Shown: positions 25,332 through 34,601 of the stretch, in pieces | How positions within the stretch are numbered: the first letter of the stretch is position 1 | Layout: the number at the start of each line of letters is the position of its first letter | Origin: Prevotellaceae bacterium KH2P17 | Lineage (GTDB): Bacteria; Bacteroidota; Bacteroidia; Bacteroidales; Bacteroidaceae | Assembly (NCBI GenBank): GCA_900199655.1 | Contig: FZRE01000011.1 | Coordinates: 62,001 to 126,000 of the forward strand | Length of the DNA stretch: 64,000 nucleotides | Reading direction: 5' to 3' | Program-made: the position numbers and the translations under genes | The notes under the pieces: model-generated | Told to the model about the DNA's origin: nothing | Database searches by the model: none | The model's input: the letters and a program-made list of their open reading frames with translations, nothing else

Positions 25332-26990
25332 ATGCTCAAGCAACTATATATCAAAAACTATACGCTCATCAATGAGCTTAACATTCCTTTTAACCCCGGC
25401 TTTTCAGTCATAACAGGCGAAACGGGTGCCGGTAAAAGTATTATTCTGGGTGCCATTGGACTGCTGCTGGGCAACCGGGCAGATTCCAAGCAGGTTAAGG
25501 CCGGAAAAGACAAATGCACCATCGAGGCCCATTTCAATCTTTCGAACTACAACATGGAGGATTTCTTCCTGGAGAAAGACATCGATTACGATGCCAATGA
25601 CACCATTCTCCGCCGTGAAATATCTGCCAATGGCAAGAGCCGGGCTTTCATCAACGACACGCCCATGCCTCTTTCTACGATGCGAGAGCTGGGCGAACAA
25701 CTGGTCGACATTCATAGTCAGCATCAAAATCTCTTGCTTCAAAAGGAGGATTTTCAGTTGAGTGTAGTCGATATTCTGGCACATGACAGTGCCCAGCTCA
25801 AGAACTATCAGGCTTCTTACAAGGCTTATCACAAGACTTTACAGGAATTGGGAACGCTCAAAGAGGAAATTGAGAAAAGCCGTGAGAATGAGGAATTCCT
25901 GAACTTTCAGGTCAATGAACTTGAGAAAGCCAACCTGCAAGCTGACGAACAAGAGGAGCTGGAGCAAAGTATAGAAACCTTGAGTCATGCGGAAGAAATC
26001 AAATCAAGTCTTTTCGAAGCTGACAACCATTTGGGAGCTGATGATGGTGCAGTCCAGAAAATTAAAGCAGCAACAGCCCGCCTGCATGACATTCAGCACG
26101 TTTATCCTGATATTGCAGAGTTGGCGAACCGTCTGGCTTCTTCTTACATCGAGCTGAAAGACATTTCTCAGGAAATAAGTTCTAAGTTAGAAAACATTGA
26201 CTTCGACCCCAAAGAGCTGGATACGCTGAATTTGCGGTTGGACGCTATCTACTCTCTGGAACAGAAGTTTCATGTCAGCACAGAGCAGGAGCTGGTTGAA
26301 ATCTTGGCAGAATTGAAAACCCAACAGCAGCATCTCAATCATAGCGACGAGCAACTCCAGGCCAAACAACAGGAAGTTGACGAACTTGAACGTACCTGCC
26401 GCCAGCAAGCAGAAAAGCTGACAGCACTCCGAAAGAAAGCAGCCGTCACGTTAGAAAAGGAGATGCAGCAGCGTCTTGTTCCCCTTGGCATTCCACATGT
26501 AAGGTTCAAAGTTGAACTGGGCACAAAGCCTTTGTCCGATAATGGTATTGACAAGGTTTCCTTTCTGTTCAGTGCCAACACCAGTACGGCCATGCAACCG
26601 GTTGCACTTGTTGCGTCGGGTGGTGAGATAGCGCGGGTAATGCTGTCGCTCAAAGCCATGATTAGCGGAACGGTGAAACTTCCAACCATTATTTTCGATG
26701 AGATTGATACCGGCGTAAGCGGACGTGTTGCAGAGAAAATGGCGCAGATAATGCAAGAGATGGGCAACCACGAGCGGCAGGTCATCAGCATCACCCATTT
26801 GCCCCAGATAGCTGCATTAGGAAGTACGCACTACAAGGTTTCTAAAGCTGAGACTCAAGAAGGAACCGTTAGCCGCATGACTATGCTCACTCCTGCAGAG
26901 CGCATTGACGAGATAGCACAGATGCTGAGTGGCAGCGATGTAACCCCGGCGGCCATTGAGAATGCTAAGGAACTATTGAAAACAAAGTAG
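25332..26990 (+). CDS. recN: DNA repair protein RecN
   Basis: SMC-like ATPase for double-strand-break repair, 552 aa. Walker A GETGAGKSI lies at residues 30-38 and a Q-loop follows. Long coiled-coil arms run from about 155 to 380, with a hinge-like centre. The C-terminal ABC signature is SGGEIARVMLSLK and Walker B is IIFDEIDTGVSG, with a D-loop/H-loop ending in ISITHLPQIAALG. Length and motif order match RecN. It is followed 13 bp downstream by the pseudoprotease-TPR gene. Confidence 0.98.
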   Translation: MLKQLYIKNYTLINELNIPFNPGFSVITGETGAGKSIILGAIGLLLGNRADSKQVKAGKDKCTIEAHFNLSNYNMEDFFLEKDIDYDANDTILRREISANGKSRAFINDTPMPLSTMRELGEQLVDIHSQHQNLLLQKEDFQLSVVDILAHDSAQLKNYQASYKAYHKTLQELGTLKEEIEKSRENEEFLNFQVNELEKANLQADEQEELEQSIETLSHAEEIKSSLFEADNHLGADDGAVQKIKAATARLHDIQHVYPDIAELANRLASSYIELKDISQEISSKLENIDFDPKELDTLNLRLDAIYSLEQKFHVSTEQELVEILAELKTQQQHLNHSDEQLQAKQQEVDELERTCRQQAEKLTALRKKAAVTLEKEMQQRLVPLGIPHVRFKVELGTKPLSDNGIDKVSFLFSANTSTAMQPVALVASGGEIARVMLSLKAMISGTVKLPTIIFDEIDTGVSGRVAEKMAQIMQEMGNHERQVISITHLPQIAALGSTHYKVSKAETQEGTVSRMTMLTPAERIDEIAQMLSGSDVTPAAIENAKELLKTK

Positions 26991-27003
26991 AAACAATCAT
27001 CTT

Positions 27004-28686
27004 ATGAAACATAGAAATTCATTCGTTATCAAGTCGTCTGCCCTCATAGCTTTAATGCTCATGCTGTGTACAACGGCATTTGCGCAGATTGAGGATGCGG
27101 CCAATTCAGTATTCACACTCACAACATTCAAGGCCGATGGCAGCATTCTGGCCTCCAGTCACGGAGTATTCGTTGGCAATTCCGGCGAGGCTATTGGAAT
27201 TTGGAAGCCGTTTGTGGGAGCCTCCTCTGCAGTTGTTGTCGACGCTAAAGGCAACAAGATGGATGTAGAATCCGTTATTGGCGCCAACGAACTCTACGAT
27301 GTCTGCAAGTTCCGTGTCAAAGGGCGTACTGCAGGAGCACGTGTGGCAACGGTTCCATCGCCCAAAGGTTCCAAAGCATGGCTGCTTGGCTATTCTGTCA
27401 GAAAGGCTGATATCAGTCAGCGGAATGTGCAGAACACGGAGAAATTCATGGATAAATACACCTATTATATCTTCTCAAGCACCGTTCCGGAGAATGCAGA
27501 AGGCTGCCCGTTTGTCAATGCAAAGGGAGAAGTCATAGGTCTGTTACAACACAGCAAGACGGGTTCAGATGTTTACGCAACTGACGCACAGCTGGCAAAC
27601 AGCTTCAAGGTAGAAAACGGATTGGCCATTAACAGCTCTGTACTAAGGCAAACGTCCATCCGGATAGACTTCCCTCAGTCGCCCGAACAGGCCCAGATCA
27701 TGCTGATGCTCTCGGCTCAACAGCCAGACTCGATGCTGCATGTGAAATATGTGGATGCCTTTATTTCCCAATTCCCCACAAGCATCGATGGTTATACACA
27801 ACGCGCACAAAGCCAGCTGAATGCTGACCAATTCAGCAATGTAGCAGCCACAATGGAAACTGCTATCCAAAAAGTTGCCAAAAAGGATGAAGCTCATTCC
27901 AACTATTCACGCCTCATTTTCCAAAAAGAGATTTATAAGGCCGACAAGCCGTTTGCTGCCTGGAGCTTAGATAAAGCACTTGATGAAGCCAAGCAGGCTT
28001 ACTCCATTAATGCGTTACCAACTTACCAACATCAGCAGGCACAAGTTTACTTTGCCAAAGGAGAGTACCAAACGGCCTATGACATGTTCATGGCGCTCAC
28101 CAAGAGCAATATCCGCAGTGGCGAGTTTTTCTACGAGGCTGTACAATGCAAACAGCAGCTCAAGGCTCCGCAAAACGAATTCATGGCATTGCTCGACAGC
28201 GCCATTGCTGCCAGTCCGCAACCCTTAAACGCCGTAGGAGCCCCTTATGTGCTGGCTCGGGGCAACGCATGGCTCAATGCAGGAGAGTTCCGTAAGGCTG
28301 TAGACGACTTCAACCAATATGACTCACTGATGCAGGGGCGTCCGCTCAGCAGTGATTTCTACTTCGCCAGAGAACAAGCCGAGCTGAAAATTCACCAGTA
28401 CCAGCAGGCTGTAAACGATATCAATCGGGCAGTGTACCTTGACTATAAGAATCCTCTTTTGTGGGCCGAAAAAGCTTCTTTGCATCTGCGTTTCAACCAG
28501 CTGGACGATGCAGTCAAGAGCGCTGATGCCAGCATCCGGTTAAACCCCAAGAGTACCGATGGCTATGTTATTAAAGGTGTGGCTCTCATCCACCAGAAGA
28601 AGAAAACAGAAGGCATTGAAGCGCTGAACAAGGCTAAAGAACTGGGTGACCCAAGAGCTGATGAATATTTGAAAAAATACAGATAA
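27004..28686 (+). CDS. Exported inactive trypsin-like domain fused to TPR repeats
   Basis: A 560-aa exported protein (signal peptide 1-27, TTAFAQ). Residues 30-210 follow the trypsin/DegP pattern, but the catalytic triad is degraded. The His position falls in IGIWKPFVGA (no His). Asp is kept in LYDVCKF (Asp99). The Ser motif GNSGGP is replaced by NAEGCPF, with Glu166 at the Ser position. Residues 235-555 form tetratricopeptide-type helical repeats, clearest near the C-terminus (AVNDINRAVYLDYKNPLLWAE). This suggests a periplasmic binding scaffold rather than a protease. It is 13 bp after recN. Confidence 0.85.
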   Translation: MKHRNSFVIKSSALIALMLMLCTTAFAQIEDAANSVFTLTTFKADGSILASSHGVFVGNSGEAIGIWKPFVGASSAVVVDAKGNKMDVESVIGANELYDVCKFRVKGRTAGARVATVPSPKGSKAWLLGYSVRKADISQRNVQNTEKFMDKYTYYIFSSTVPENAEGCPFVNAKGEVIGLLQHSKTGSDVYATDAQLANSFKVENGLAINSSVLRQTSIRIDFPQSPEQAQIMLMLSAQQPDSMLHVKYVDAFISQFPTSIDGYTQRAQSQLNADQFSNVAATMETAIQKVAKKDEAHSNYSRLIFQKEIYKADKPFAAWSLDKALDEAKQAYSINALPTYQHQQAQVYFAKGEYQTAYDMFMALTKSNIRSGEFFYEAVQCKQQLKAPQNEFMALLDSAIAASPQPLNAVGAPYVLARGNAWLNAGEFRKAVDDFNQYDSLMQGRPLSSDFYFAREQAELKIHQYQQAVNDINRAVYLDYKNPLLWAEKASLHLRFNQLDDAVKSADASIRLNPKSTDGYVIKGVALIHQKKKTEGIEALNKAKELGDPRADEYLKKYR

Positions 28687-28803
28687 GTTGCCGCTGTGTC
28701 TGATTACCGATAGCTAATCTCAATCATTTGCCCATAGGGTTAAAATTAGTTAAGCCAACGAACAACGTCAACCGGACTTCCTGCAGAAATCAACCAAAAT
28801 GAT

Positions 28804-28811
28804 TACCTTTG
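28804..28811 (+). promoter_or_regulatory. tRNA-Arg promoter -7 box
   Basis: TACCTTTG, identical to the -7 boxes of the other tRNA transcription units in the window, 10 bp before the mature tRNA. The -33 element is not clear. Confidence 0.55.
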
Positions 28812-28821
28812 CAGTCAGTTT

Positions 28822-28896
28822 GGTTCCGTAGCTCAGTTGGATTAGAGCAACAGCCTTCTAAGCTGTGGGTCTTGGGTTCGAACCCCAACGGAATCA
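28822..28896 (+). tRNA. tRNA-Arg (TCT)
   Basis: A 75-nt cloverleaf. Acceptor GGTTCCG pairs with CGGAATC (one G-U). Anticodon stem ACAGC/GCTGT with loop CTTCTAA gives anticodon TCT. T-arm GGGTTCGAACCCC. CCA is not encoded. Confidence 0.94.
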
Positions 28897-28904
28897 CGAA
28901 ACAA

Positions 28905-28945
28905 TAAAAAGAGGAACTTTTGAAAAAAGGTTCCTCTTTCTGTTT
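28905..28945 (+). terminator. Terminator after tRNA-Arg
   Basis: AAAGAGGAAC (28908-28917) pairs with GTTCCTCTTT (28930-28939), followed by CTGTTTG. Confidence 0.7.
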
Positions 28946-29343
28946 GTAACAAGATACTTATGCCCTACCATGTTGGTTCTGAGGGATTTCTGCCGAAGTA
29001 AAACCCTTGGCAAGATAGCGCAGAAAGGGAACTAAAGATACATGTCGGGGATACTTCGGATTACATGTAACGTTTTTAAAAAGTTATTCTTAGCACACAG
29101 TAAAATCATTTCTTTTTGTCCTTTTAGCCTATCAGGGCGAGAGTTCGATATAAGAATCTACGCCAAAATTCTATTTTATTATGGAATGGTACAGTTGCTC
29201 TACATTCTCTATTTCTCCAAGATGGTGTCTGTTAATCAGTATCTTCATTGATAATTTTTTCACCTTGTCATTCTGAATGCCATTGCATTTATATCTCTTA
29301 ATTATGTTTTGTTCTTTATTTGCTCAAGAAGCAATGGGTTACC
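28946..29343. other. AT-rich gap between tRNA-Arg and the decayed genes
   Basis: Apart from the decayed minus-strand reading at 29032-29248 I see no intact gene. A plus-strand frame at 29042-29251 is fully explained as the opposite strand of that remnant. Confidence 0.5.
29032..29248 (-). pseudogene. Decayed small gene (unknown)
   Basis: A leftward reading from ATG at 29246-29248 gives MKILINRHHLGEIENVEQL and a further six residues, then an in-frame TAG. After the TAG the same frame gives NFGVDSYIELSP, then a +1 shift continues as DRLKGQKEMILLCAKNN and on to a TAG at 29032-29034. The codon pattern looks coding across both lesions, so this is probably a degraded gene of about 70 codons. The DNA is more AT-rich than its neighbours, suggesting acquisition. 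Family unknown. Confidence 0.4.
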
Positions 29344-29674
29344 TTAAAGTTTCAGGAGTCCGTAACCTCCATTGTCAAGTTCTTGAACTAACCAATAGTA
29401 TTGTTTATAATCAATGAATTGATTAGTGTTTGCAACACTTACACGGCCATCCTTCGTATCGCCATTTTGCAATTATTGAGAATAGAGCGCCTTGACAAAA
29501 TGCAGTATATTCATATTCATCCATCCCCAAAAGAGATGCAAGGTCTATTGTTTTGCCATTATTGAGCAAACTGTCATATACGCCATTATCAATATCGCCT
29601 CTTATATTTTCATAAATATCATTGGCTTCATCCATAGAGATAACGTTTGTGTATAAATCCTTTAATAAATCCAT
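29344..29674 (-). pseudogene. Small AT-rich gene with probable frameshift near its 3' end
   Basis: From ATG at 29672-29674 an 83-residue frame runs to a TAA at 29423 (MDLLKDLYTNVISMDEAND at the start, EYTAFCQGALFSIIAKWRYE and GWPCKCCKH at the end). A neighbouring frame then continues with strongly protein-like sequence (NTNQFIDYKQYYWLVQ, ELDNGGYGLLKL) to a TAA at 29344-29346. A single 1-nt indel around 29425-29445 would join them into a protein of about 108 aa. No signal peptide is present and the function is unknown. The open alternative is an intact 83-aa gene at 29423-29674. Confidence 0.5.
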
Positions 29675-29794
29675 TTGTTTTTATTAGGGTAATATCTCTC
29701 AATTTGTGGATTAATTACTGCGGTCATTGATTGCTCATGGTGCCGTTTTTGGTCTTGGCATGGGGTTGTTTGGGGTGCAAATTTGATGTTTCGT

Positions 29795-29864
29795 GAACTT
29801 TCGACACTTGTCGCACGATTATTTCACACCTGTCGCACGATTATGTGACAAGTGTCGAAAGTTC
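29795..29864. repeat. 70-bp triple-palindrome dyad element, copy 3
   Basis: Ends GAACTTTC/GAAAGTTC. Unit centres are CT, CC and AG, so the two outer units are inverted relative to the other copies. The middle unit has lost its first G (CACACCTGTC). Both linkers are of the GCACGATT type. It lies downstream of the oadB-type gene and upstream of the small decayed gene. Confidence 0.9.
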
Positions 29865-29944
29865 TGTTGAGTGGCAGACAGAGACGAGAAGTTTATCATA
29901 TCAAGGTCTTCTATAGGGCTTCATGCGGTGTACACAGAGCGGTG

Positions 29945-31102
29945 TTAGGAGAGGAAACCCAATAAGGCTCCGGCAGCAACAGCACTGCCGATTACGCCTG
30001 CTACGTTTGGCCCCATGGCGTGCATGAGCAGGAAATTGTGCCGGTCGTACTCTAACCCAAGGTTGTTGGATATTCTTGCAGCCATAGGTACGGCACTCAC
30101 GCCGGCATTACCTATCAGTGGATTGAGCTTTTTGTCCTTGGACAGAAAAACGTTCATCAGTTTTACGAACAGCACACCACTTGCCGTAGCGATAATAAAG
30201 GCCAAAGCTCCCAGCAAGAATATCTTGATGGTATTGAGCGTCAGGAATTCTGATGCCTGCGTTGAGCAACCAACGGTAAGGCCCAGAAGTATTACCACGA
30301 TGTCGTTAAGTGCCGAGCCGGCCGTCTTGGCCAACCGGGTTGTCTTGCCGCTCTCCTTGAGTAAGTTGCCAAGAAAGAGCATGCCCAGCAGCGGCAGTCC
30401 GGAGGGAACGATAAAGGTTGTAAGAAGTAAGCCGATGATGGGGAAGAGGATTCGCTCCGTTTGGCTCACTTGTCTTGCCGGTTTCATCTTGATAACGCGC
30501 TCGCGCTTGGTTGTTAGCATGCGCATGAGGGGCGGCTGAATGACAGGAACCAGCGCCATGTAGGAGTAAGCGCACACGGCAATGGCTCCCATCAGGTTGG
30601 GGCTGAGCTTTGAACTTAGGAAGATGGCCGTTGGACCATCAGCTCCGCCGATAATGGCGATGCCGGCCGCCTGGTTGGGTTCAAAGCCTAAAGCCAATGC
30701 TACCATGTATGCTCCGAAGATGCCGAACTGGGCGGCAGCACCAATGAGGATGAGTTTAGGGTTGCTGATGAGTGCAGAGAAATCGGTCATGGCACCGATG
30801 CCCAGGAACACCAGTGGCGGATACCAGCCCTGGCGCACGCCCTGGTAGAAGATGTTGAGTACGGAGTTGTCTTCGTACAAGCCAATCTCCAAGCCTGCAT
30901 CGGCCCTAAATGGGATGTTACCCAAGATAATTCCCATGCCGATGGGCACCAGCAGCAGCGGCTCAAAATCTTTTTTGATGGCCAGATAGATAAAGAAGCC
31001 GCCCACTACTATCATGATGAGATTTCCTGCACTTGCATTGGCAAAGCCTGTGTAAGTGAGAAAATCGTTGAAATTTGTCGCTATTAAATCCCAGAATCCC
31101 AT
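29945..31102 (-). CDS. Na+-translocating decarboxylase, beta subunit (OadB/MmdB/GcdB family)
   Basis: Integral membrane subunit that decarboxylates carboxybiotin and exports Na+. It has 385 aa with about ten hydrophobic segments. The signature GGADGPTAIFLSSKL (around residues 152-166) and the conserved NAGVSAVPMAARI near the C-terminus carry the ion-site residues. It is the last gene of a leftward three-gene unit: OadG-type subunit, biotin carrier, beta subunit, with gaps of 3-6 bp. The substrate (oxaloacetate, methylmalonyl-CoA or glutaconyl-CoA) cannot be decided because the carboxyltransferase gene is absent; in Bacteroidetes this set usually serves methylmalonyl-CoA decarboxylase. Confidence 0.94.
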   Translation of the reverse strand: MGFWDLIATNFNDFLTYTGFANASAGNLIMIVVGGFFIYLAIKKDFEPLLLVPIGMGIILGNIPFRADAGLEIGLYEDNSVLNIFYQGVRQGWYPPLVFLGIGAMTDFSALISNPKLILIGAAAQFGIFGAYMVALALGFEPNQAAGIAIIGGADGPTAIFLSSKLSPNLMGAIAVCAYSYMALVPVIQPPLMRMLTTKRERVIKMKPARQVSQTERILFPIIGLLLTTFIVPSGLPLLGMLFLGNLLKESGKTTRLAKTAGSALNDIVVILLGLTVGCSTQASEFLTLNTIKIFLLGALAFIIATASGVLFVKLMNVFLSKDKKLNPLIGNAGVSAVPMAARISNNLGLEYDRHNFLLMHAMGPNVAGVIGSAVAAGALLGFLS

Positions 31103-31105
31103 ACG

Positions 31106-31561
31106 CTATCCTATTGTTACCAAGATGTTTCCTTCCATGACAGCCTCACCTTGACTAACGGGTATGGAGGTTATGGTTCCGTCTACTTCTGCCTCAATGT
31201 TGTTTTGCATCTTCATGGCTTCAAGCACAACTACCGTATCTCCTTTGGCTACATGTTGTCCTACTTTTACATTTATATTGGTCACCGTGCCTGGCAGCGG
31301 TGCCAGTACGGGTGTTCCGCTTGCCGGTACGGTTGCCCTTGCGCCGGTGTCGCGCTTCATGTCAATCATGCCGTCGTTGTTCATATTGTCAACGGGCTTG
31401 GCTGTCTGAATAATCACGGTCTTTTTCTTTGGCTTTGCAGGTTGCTTGAGTTCCACCTCAAAATCAATCCCATTTACGCTCACCTTGGCAATATTGCCCT
31501 CTACCTCCTTGATGTCTACCTCGTAGTCGAGGCCCTGGACTCTATATTGATACTTAGCCAT
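31106..31561 (-). CDS. Biotin carboxyl carrier subunit of Na+-pumping decarboxylase
   Basis: A 151-aa biotinyl carrier. The N-terminal half is an adaptor-like beta region (YQYRVQGLDYEVDIKEVEGN) and a charged linker (40-80). Residues 83-151 are a biotinyl-lipoyl domain with the biotinylation motif EAMKMQ (Lys117). It shuttles the carboxyl group from the carboxyltransferase to the beta subunit. It lies 3 bp from the beta-subunit gene and 6 bp from the OadG-type gene. Confidence 0.95.
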   Translation of the reverse strand: MAKYQYRVQGLDYEVDIKEVEGNIAKVSVNGIDFEVELKQPAKPKKKTVIIQTAKPVDNMNNDGMIDMKRDTGARATVPASGTPVLAPLPGTVTNINVKVGQHVAKGDTVVVLEAMKMQNNIEAEVDGTITSIPVSQGEAVMEGNILVTIG

Positions 31562-31567
31562 AATCGT

Positions 31568-32521
31568 TTATCTGTTTAGGTTGTTCCAATTTGTATGTTT
31601 CGGTTTGATAGTAATGATGCCACTCTCCATGTCATGCTGGTCTTCCAGATACTCCTGCAAGGCCAGAGAGATAACAGCGATGTATATTTCCTTGTCTATA
31701 CCCTTTGTTTTAAGGCCGTCTTTCAGGATTACATTGGTCTTGTGGCCGGTGTCTGCCATCTTCTTGCCTGCTTTGAGGATTGCCATCAGTGACGCATGGC
31801 TCTCGGTCGCGGCCTTTAGTCTTTGCTTGTGCTCCATATAGGAACCCAACAGACTGAAGAAAACATAGAGCAGGGCCAGGCAAGAAAACACAATTCCCAT
31901 TGAGAGCACGGAGATAGCAACCCCGTAAGGATCGCTGTTTTTCCATTTTGTAACCTTGCTTTCCGTTACCTGAATGAAGTTGTCGGTTCCCGGAGTGACG
32001 GCTGTCGGAGCCTTGATTACCCACTTGCCGGCTCCGTCGTGTATGCGGGCGTAGGACGTATTGGCTGCCAATGGCGGTACGCTTACTGAATCTATCAGGT
32101 CTATACCGTTACCGTCATATAGTGCTATCCATACAGGCTGGCCGGGAAAGGCCTGCGCCGACAGATGCTGTACTCCTTTGGTGGGAGAAGAGTTGAGGAA
32201 GAATACAGAGTGCTGACGTGCTTTCAGGTTGGTTAATTCCTCTTCGTCCGGGATAATGTTCATCAGGCCTATACGCTGTACTGGCGTGAGTTTCTCGTCC
32301 AGAGCCTTTCTGTTGGTTGTAATGAACATACCTCGGACATTATAGCTTGAATAGGATGTGTTTGCCAGTTCTATCCACGCCCGATGTGCATTGTATTCAT
32401 CGGTCAGGTTCGCGGTGTTCTGCGTCATGATTTCATTGATGACTATGTTCCGTGCCCCTTGTGCGAGAACTGAGAGAGCGCTCATGAGAACGAAATAAAA
32501 AAGTAGTTCCAGCTTCTTCAT
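31568..32521 (-). CDS. OadG-type subunit with N-terminal lamin-tail domain
   Basis: A 317-aa protein. It has a signal peptide (1-20), then a periplasmic lamin-tail-like (LTD) domain (about 24-165; NIVINEIMTQN, HRAWIELANTSY), one transmembrane segment (200-226) and a cytoplasmic tail that matches the OadG membrane-anchor subunit. OadG subunits tether the carboxyltransferase to the beta subunit. The LTD fusion is characteristic of Bacteroidetes. It is the first gene of the unit, with a complete promoter upstream. The expected carboxyltransferase gene, normally adjacent, is missing. Confidence 0.88.
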   Translation of the reverse strand: MKKLELLFYFVLMSALSVLAQGARNIVINEIMTQNTANLTDEYNAHRAWIELANTSYSSYNVRGMFITTNRKALDEKLTPVQRIGLMNIIPDEEELTNLKARQHSVFFLNSSPTKGVQHLSAQAFPGQPVWIALYDGNGIDLIDSVSVPPLAANTSYARIHDGAGKWVIKAPTAVTPGTDNFIQVTESKVTKWKNSDPYGVAISVLSMGIVFSCLALLYVFFSLLGSYMEHKQRLKAATESHASLMAILKAGKKMADTGHKTNVILKDGLKTKGIDKEIYIAVISLALQEYLEDQHDMESGIITIKPKHTNWNNLNR

Positions 32522-32548
32522 ATTGCTAACGCTAATAGATTAATGCTC

Positions 32549-32580
32549 CAAAGATAATAAAAAGTTTGATAGCCACCAAA
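32549..32580 (-). promoter_or_regulatory. Promoter of the Na+-decarboxylase unit
   Basis: On the minus strand: TTTG (32577-32580), 20-bp spacer, TATCTTTG (32549-32556), 27 bp before the OadG-type gene. It shows that this three-gene unit is transcribed without an upstream carboxyltransferase. Confidence 0.75.
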
Positions 32581-32623
32581 ATTTAAACTGCACAAATTGT
32601 ACGGTGTTGTGTAAAAATAATAT

Positions 32624-32683
32624 ATCCGCAAAATACTGGTAACAGCAAGCAATTCGGCTGCTTTGTACCAGTATTTTGCGGAT
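32624..32683 (-). terminator. Terminator of the AspT/YidE-type transporter gene
   Basis: A perfect 18-bp stem (32624-32641 with 32666-32683) around a 24-nt loop that has its own AGCA/TGCT pairing, followed on the minus strand by ATATTATTTTTAC. Confidence 0.85.
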
Positions 32684-32710
32684 ACGAGGGTTACTGACCG
32701 TAAGATTTAG

Positions 32711-34405
32711 CTATGCTCCACAGAAGAACAAAACGATAATCTGGGCCGTAAATATCCTGAGGAACATGCTCAGTGGATAAACCGTAGAGTAGCCTACGGC
32801 CGGTGCTTCCTTGGAGCACACGGAGTTGGCGTATGCCAGAGCGGGCGGGTCAGTATAAGTTCCGGCTATCATACCCATAATGGTAAAGTAGTTGAACTTG
32901 AACTTAAGCCGTGCCAGTGTTCCTACAATCAGTATCGGAATGATGGTGATAAGGAAGCCGGTGTACACATATTTGAGTCCATCTCCCTGTACAACAGTCT
33001 CCCAGAAGCCTGCACCAGCCTTGATGCCCACGCTGGCCAGGAAGAGCGTAAGTCCTATTTCGCGCAGCATCATGTTGGCTGAAGTGGTTGTGTATGTAAC
33101 AAGGTGCATTCTGTAACCAAACCTTCCAATCAGTATTGCGATAATCAACGGGCCGCCGGCAATACCGAGCTTGAGCGGTACAGGCATGCCCGGAATGGCA
33201 AAAGGAAGGCTACCGAACAGGATACCAACAATAATTCCGATGAAGATGGTGGCAATGTTGGGTGCATCCAGTCGCTTGACGGAGTTCCCCATCAGGTCGG
33301 CAACTCTGTTCACGTTGTCTTCCGGGCCTACAACCATAATCCTGTCGCCCACGTGGAAATGGTGACTGCGGCCTGCGAAGAGGTCCATTCCCTGGCGAGT
33401 GATACGTGTTACGTTAACACCATAAACGCTCGAGAAGTGCATTTTGCCCAGAGTCTTGCCGTTCATGGCCGGGTTCGTAACTACAATTCGCTTGGAGATA
33501 AGTAGCTGTTTCTCGTTATCCTCGGGGAAAGGCTCGTCTACCACCGGCCCGATAAATGCCCGGATGGCTTCAGCATCAGTTTCTGCGCAGACTATAAGAA
33601 CATCATCTCCCATTGCGAAAACAGTGTCCTTGTTAGGTATGCTGATATTACCGTCGTGGAGAATGCGCGAGCATACGATGTCGCGATTTAAGAAGTTAGC
33701 CACCTGAAGCAAGGTTTTACCGGCGAGATATTCATTATCCACCTTGAGGTGCATTAAGCGGGGCTTCTCATGAGGGTTCTCAGCTTCGGCCTGTAGGAGC
33801 TCTTGATCTTCCTGTTCTAAGTTGATACTGCAAAGGTACTTGATGGCTATGGTGGCGCCGATGATACCCAGCACGCCGAGCGGGTAGGCGCAGGCATAGC
33901 CCGAAGCAATCTGGGGCACGTGTCCGTTTGTGATGACCGAAGTCAGTGCCTCATTGGCCGCACCCAGTCCGGGAGTGTTGGTTACGGCTCCGTACAGTGT
34001 TCCTACCATCATTGGCAGGTTGTTGGCGTTATCTGTATCGAAGAAGATGTAATAGCAGGCAAACATCACTCCGATGTTCAACAAAATCATTCCGGCTGAA
34101 AGCATGTTGAGAGTAATGCCGCCTTTACGGAAACTTTCAAAGAAGCCCGGGCCAACCTGCAAGCCTATCATGAACACAAACAGGATTAAACCGAAATCCT
34201 GCATGAACGTGAGAATGTTGACCGGAGCCGTAAAACCGATGTGACCGGCAAGGATACCGGCAAACAGCACGAATGTTACTCCCAATGAGATACCACCTAT
34301 TTTGACCTTGCCCAGCAGTACGCCTACGGCAATTACGATTGCATAGAGTAGGGCGATGTGAGCCACGGAATCGGTGGTCGTAAAAAGATTAACTAACCAA
34401 TCCAT
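32711..34405 (-). CDS. AspT/YidE/YbjL-type transporter with two TrkA-C domains
   Basis: A 564-aa inner-membrane protein of the aspartate:alanine exchanger (AAEX) family. Two membrane halves of about five or six segments each (5-205 and 375-564) share the duplication-domain motif, seen as [21 protein letters not shown] and [19 protein letters not shown]. Two RCK_C/TrkA-C regulatory domains lie between them (about 215-290 and 300-370). The true substrate is unknown. It is monocistronic, with a consensus promoter and a strong terminator. Confidence 0.92.
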   Translation of the reverse strand: MDWLVNLFTTTDSVAHIALLYAIVIAVGVLLGKVKIGGISLGVTFVLFAGILAGHIGFTAPVNILTFMQDFGLILFVFMIGLQVGPGFFESFRKGGITLNMLSAGMILLNIGVMFACYYIFFDTDNANNLPMMVGTLYGAVTNTPGLGAANEALTSVITNGHVPQIASGYACAYPLGVLGIIGATIAIKYLCSINLEQEDQELLQAEAENPHEKPRLMHLKVDNEYLAGKTLLQVANFLNRDIVCSRILHDGNISIPNKDTVFAMGDDVLIVCAETDAEAIRAFIGPVVDEPFPEDNEKQLLISKRIVVTNPAMNGKTLGKMHFSSVYGVNVTRITRQGMDLFAGRSHHFHVGDRIMVVGPEDNVNRVADLMGNSVKRLDAPNIATIFIGIIVGILFGSLPFAIPGMPVPLKLGIAGGPLIIAILIGRFGYRMHLVTYTTTSANMMLREIGLTLFLASVGIKAGAGFWETVVQGDGLKYVYTGFLITIIPILIVGTLARLKFKFNYFTIMGMIAGTYTDPPALAYANSVCSKEAPAVGYSTVYPLSMFLRIFTAQIIVLFFCGA

Positions 34406-34430
34406 AAAATGTTACTGACAATTCTTCGTG

Positions 34431-34462
34431 CAAAATTACGAATAAATCTACGCGAAAAACAA
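34431..34462 (-). promoter_or_regulatory. Promoter of the AspT/YidE-type transporter gene
   Basis: On the minus strand: TTG (34460-34462), 21-bp spacer, TAATTTTG (34431-34438), 25 bp upstream of the ATG. Confidence 0.68.
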
Positions 34463-34601
34463 CAAATGTATGATAATTTGAGCGTATTCCTATGAATAAA
34501 CGGCTTTTAGCAGACCTGCAGGTGTGCCAATGGCGTTTTTGTAATCTTTAGTTTACGAAAGCCATTATCACTTCCCGAAGCCTGCTGCCGGAGCTGACAA
34601 A

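Noticed and set aside
29042..29251. Plus-strand 69-codon frame in the AT-rich patch
   Set aside because: It is the complement of a better-supported minus-strand decayed gene and has no matching promoter.
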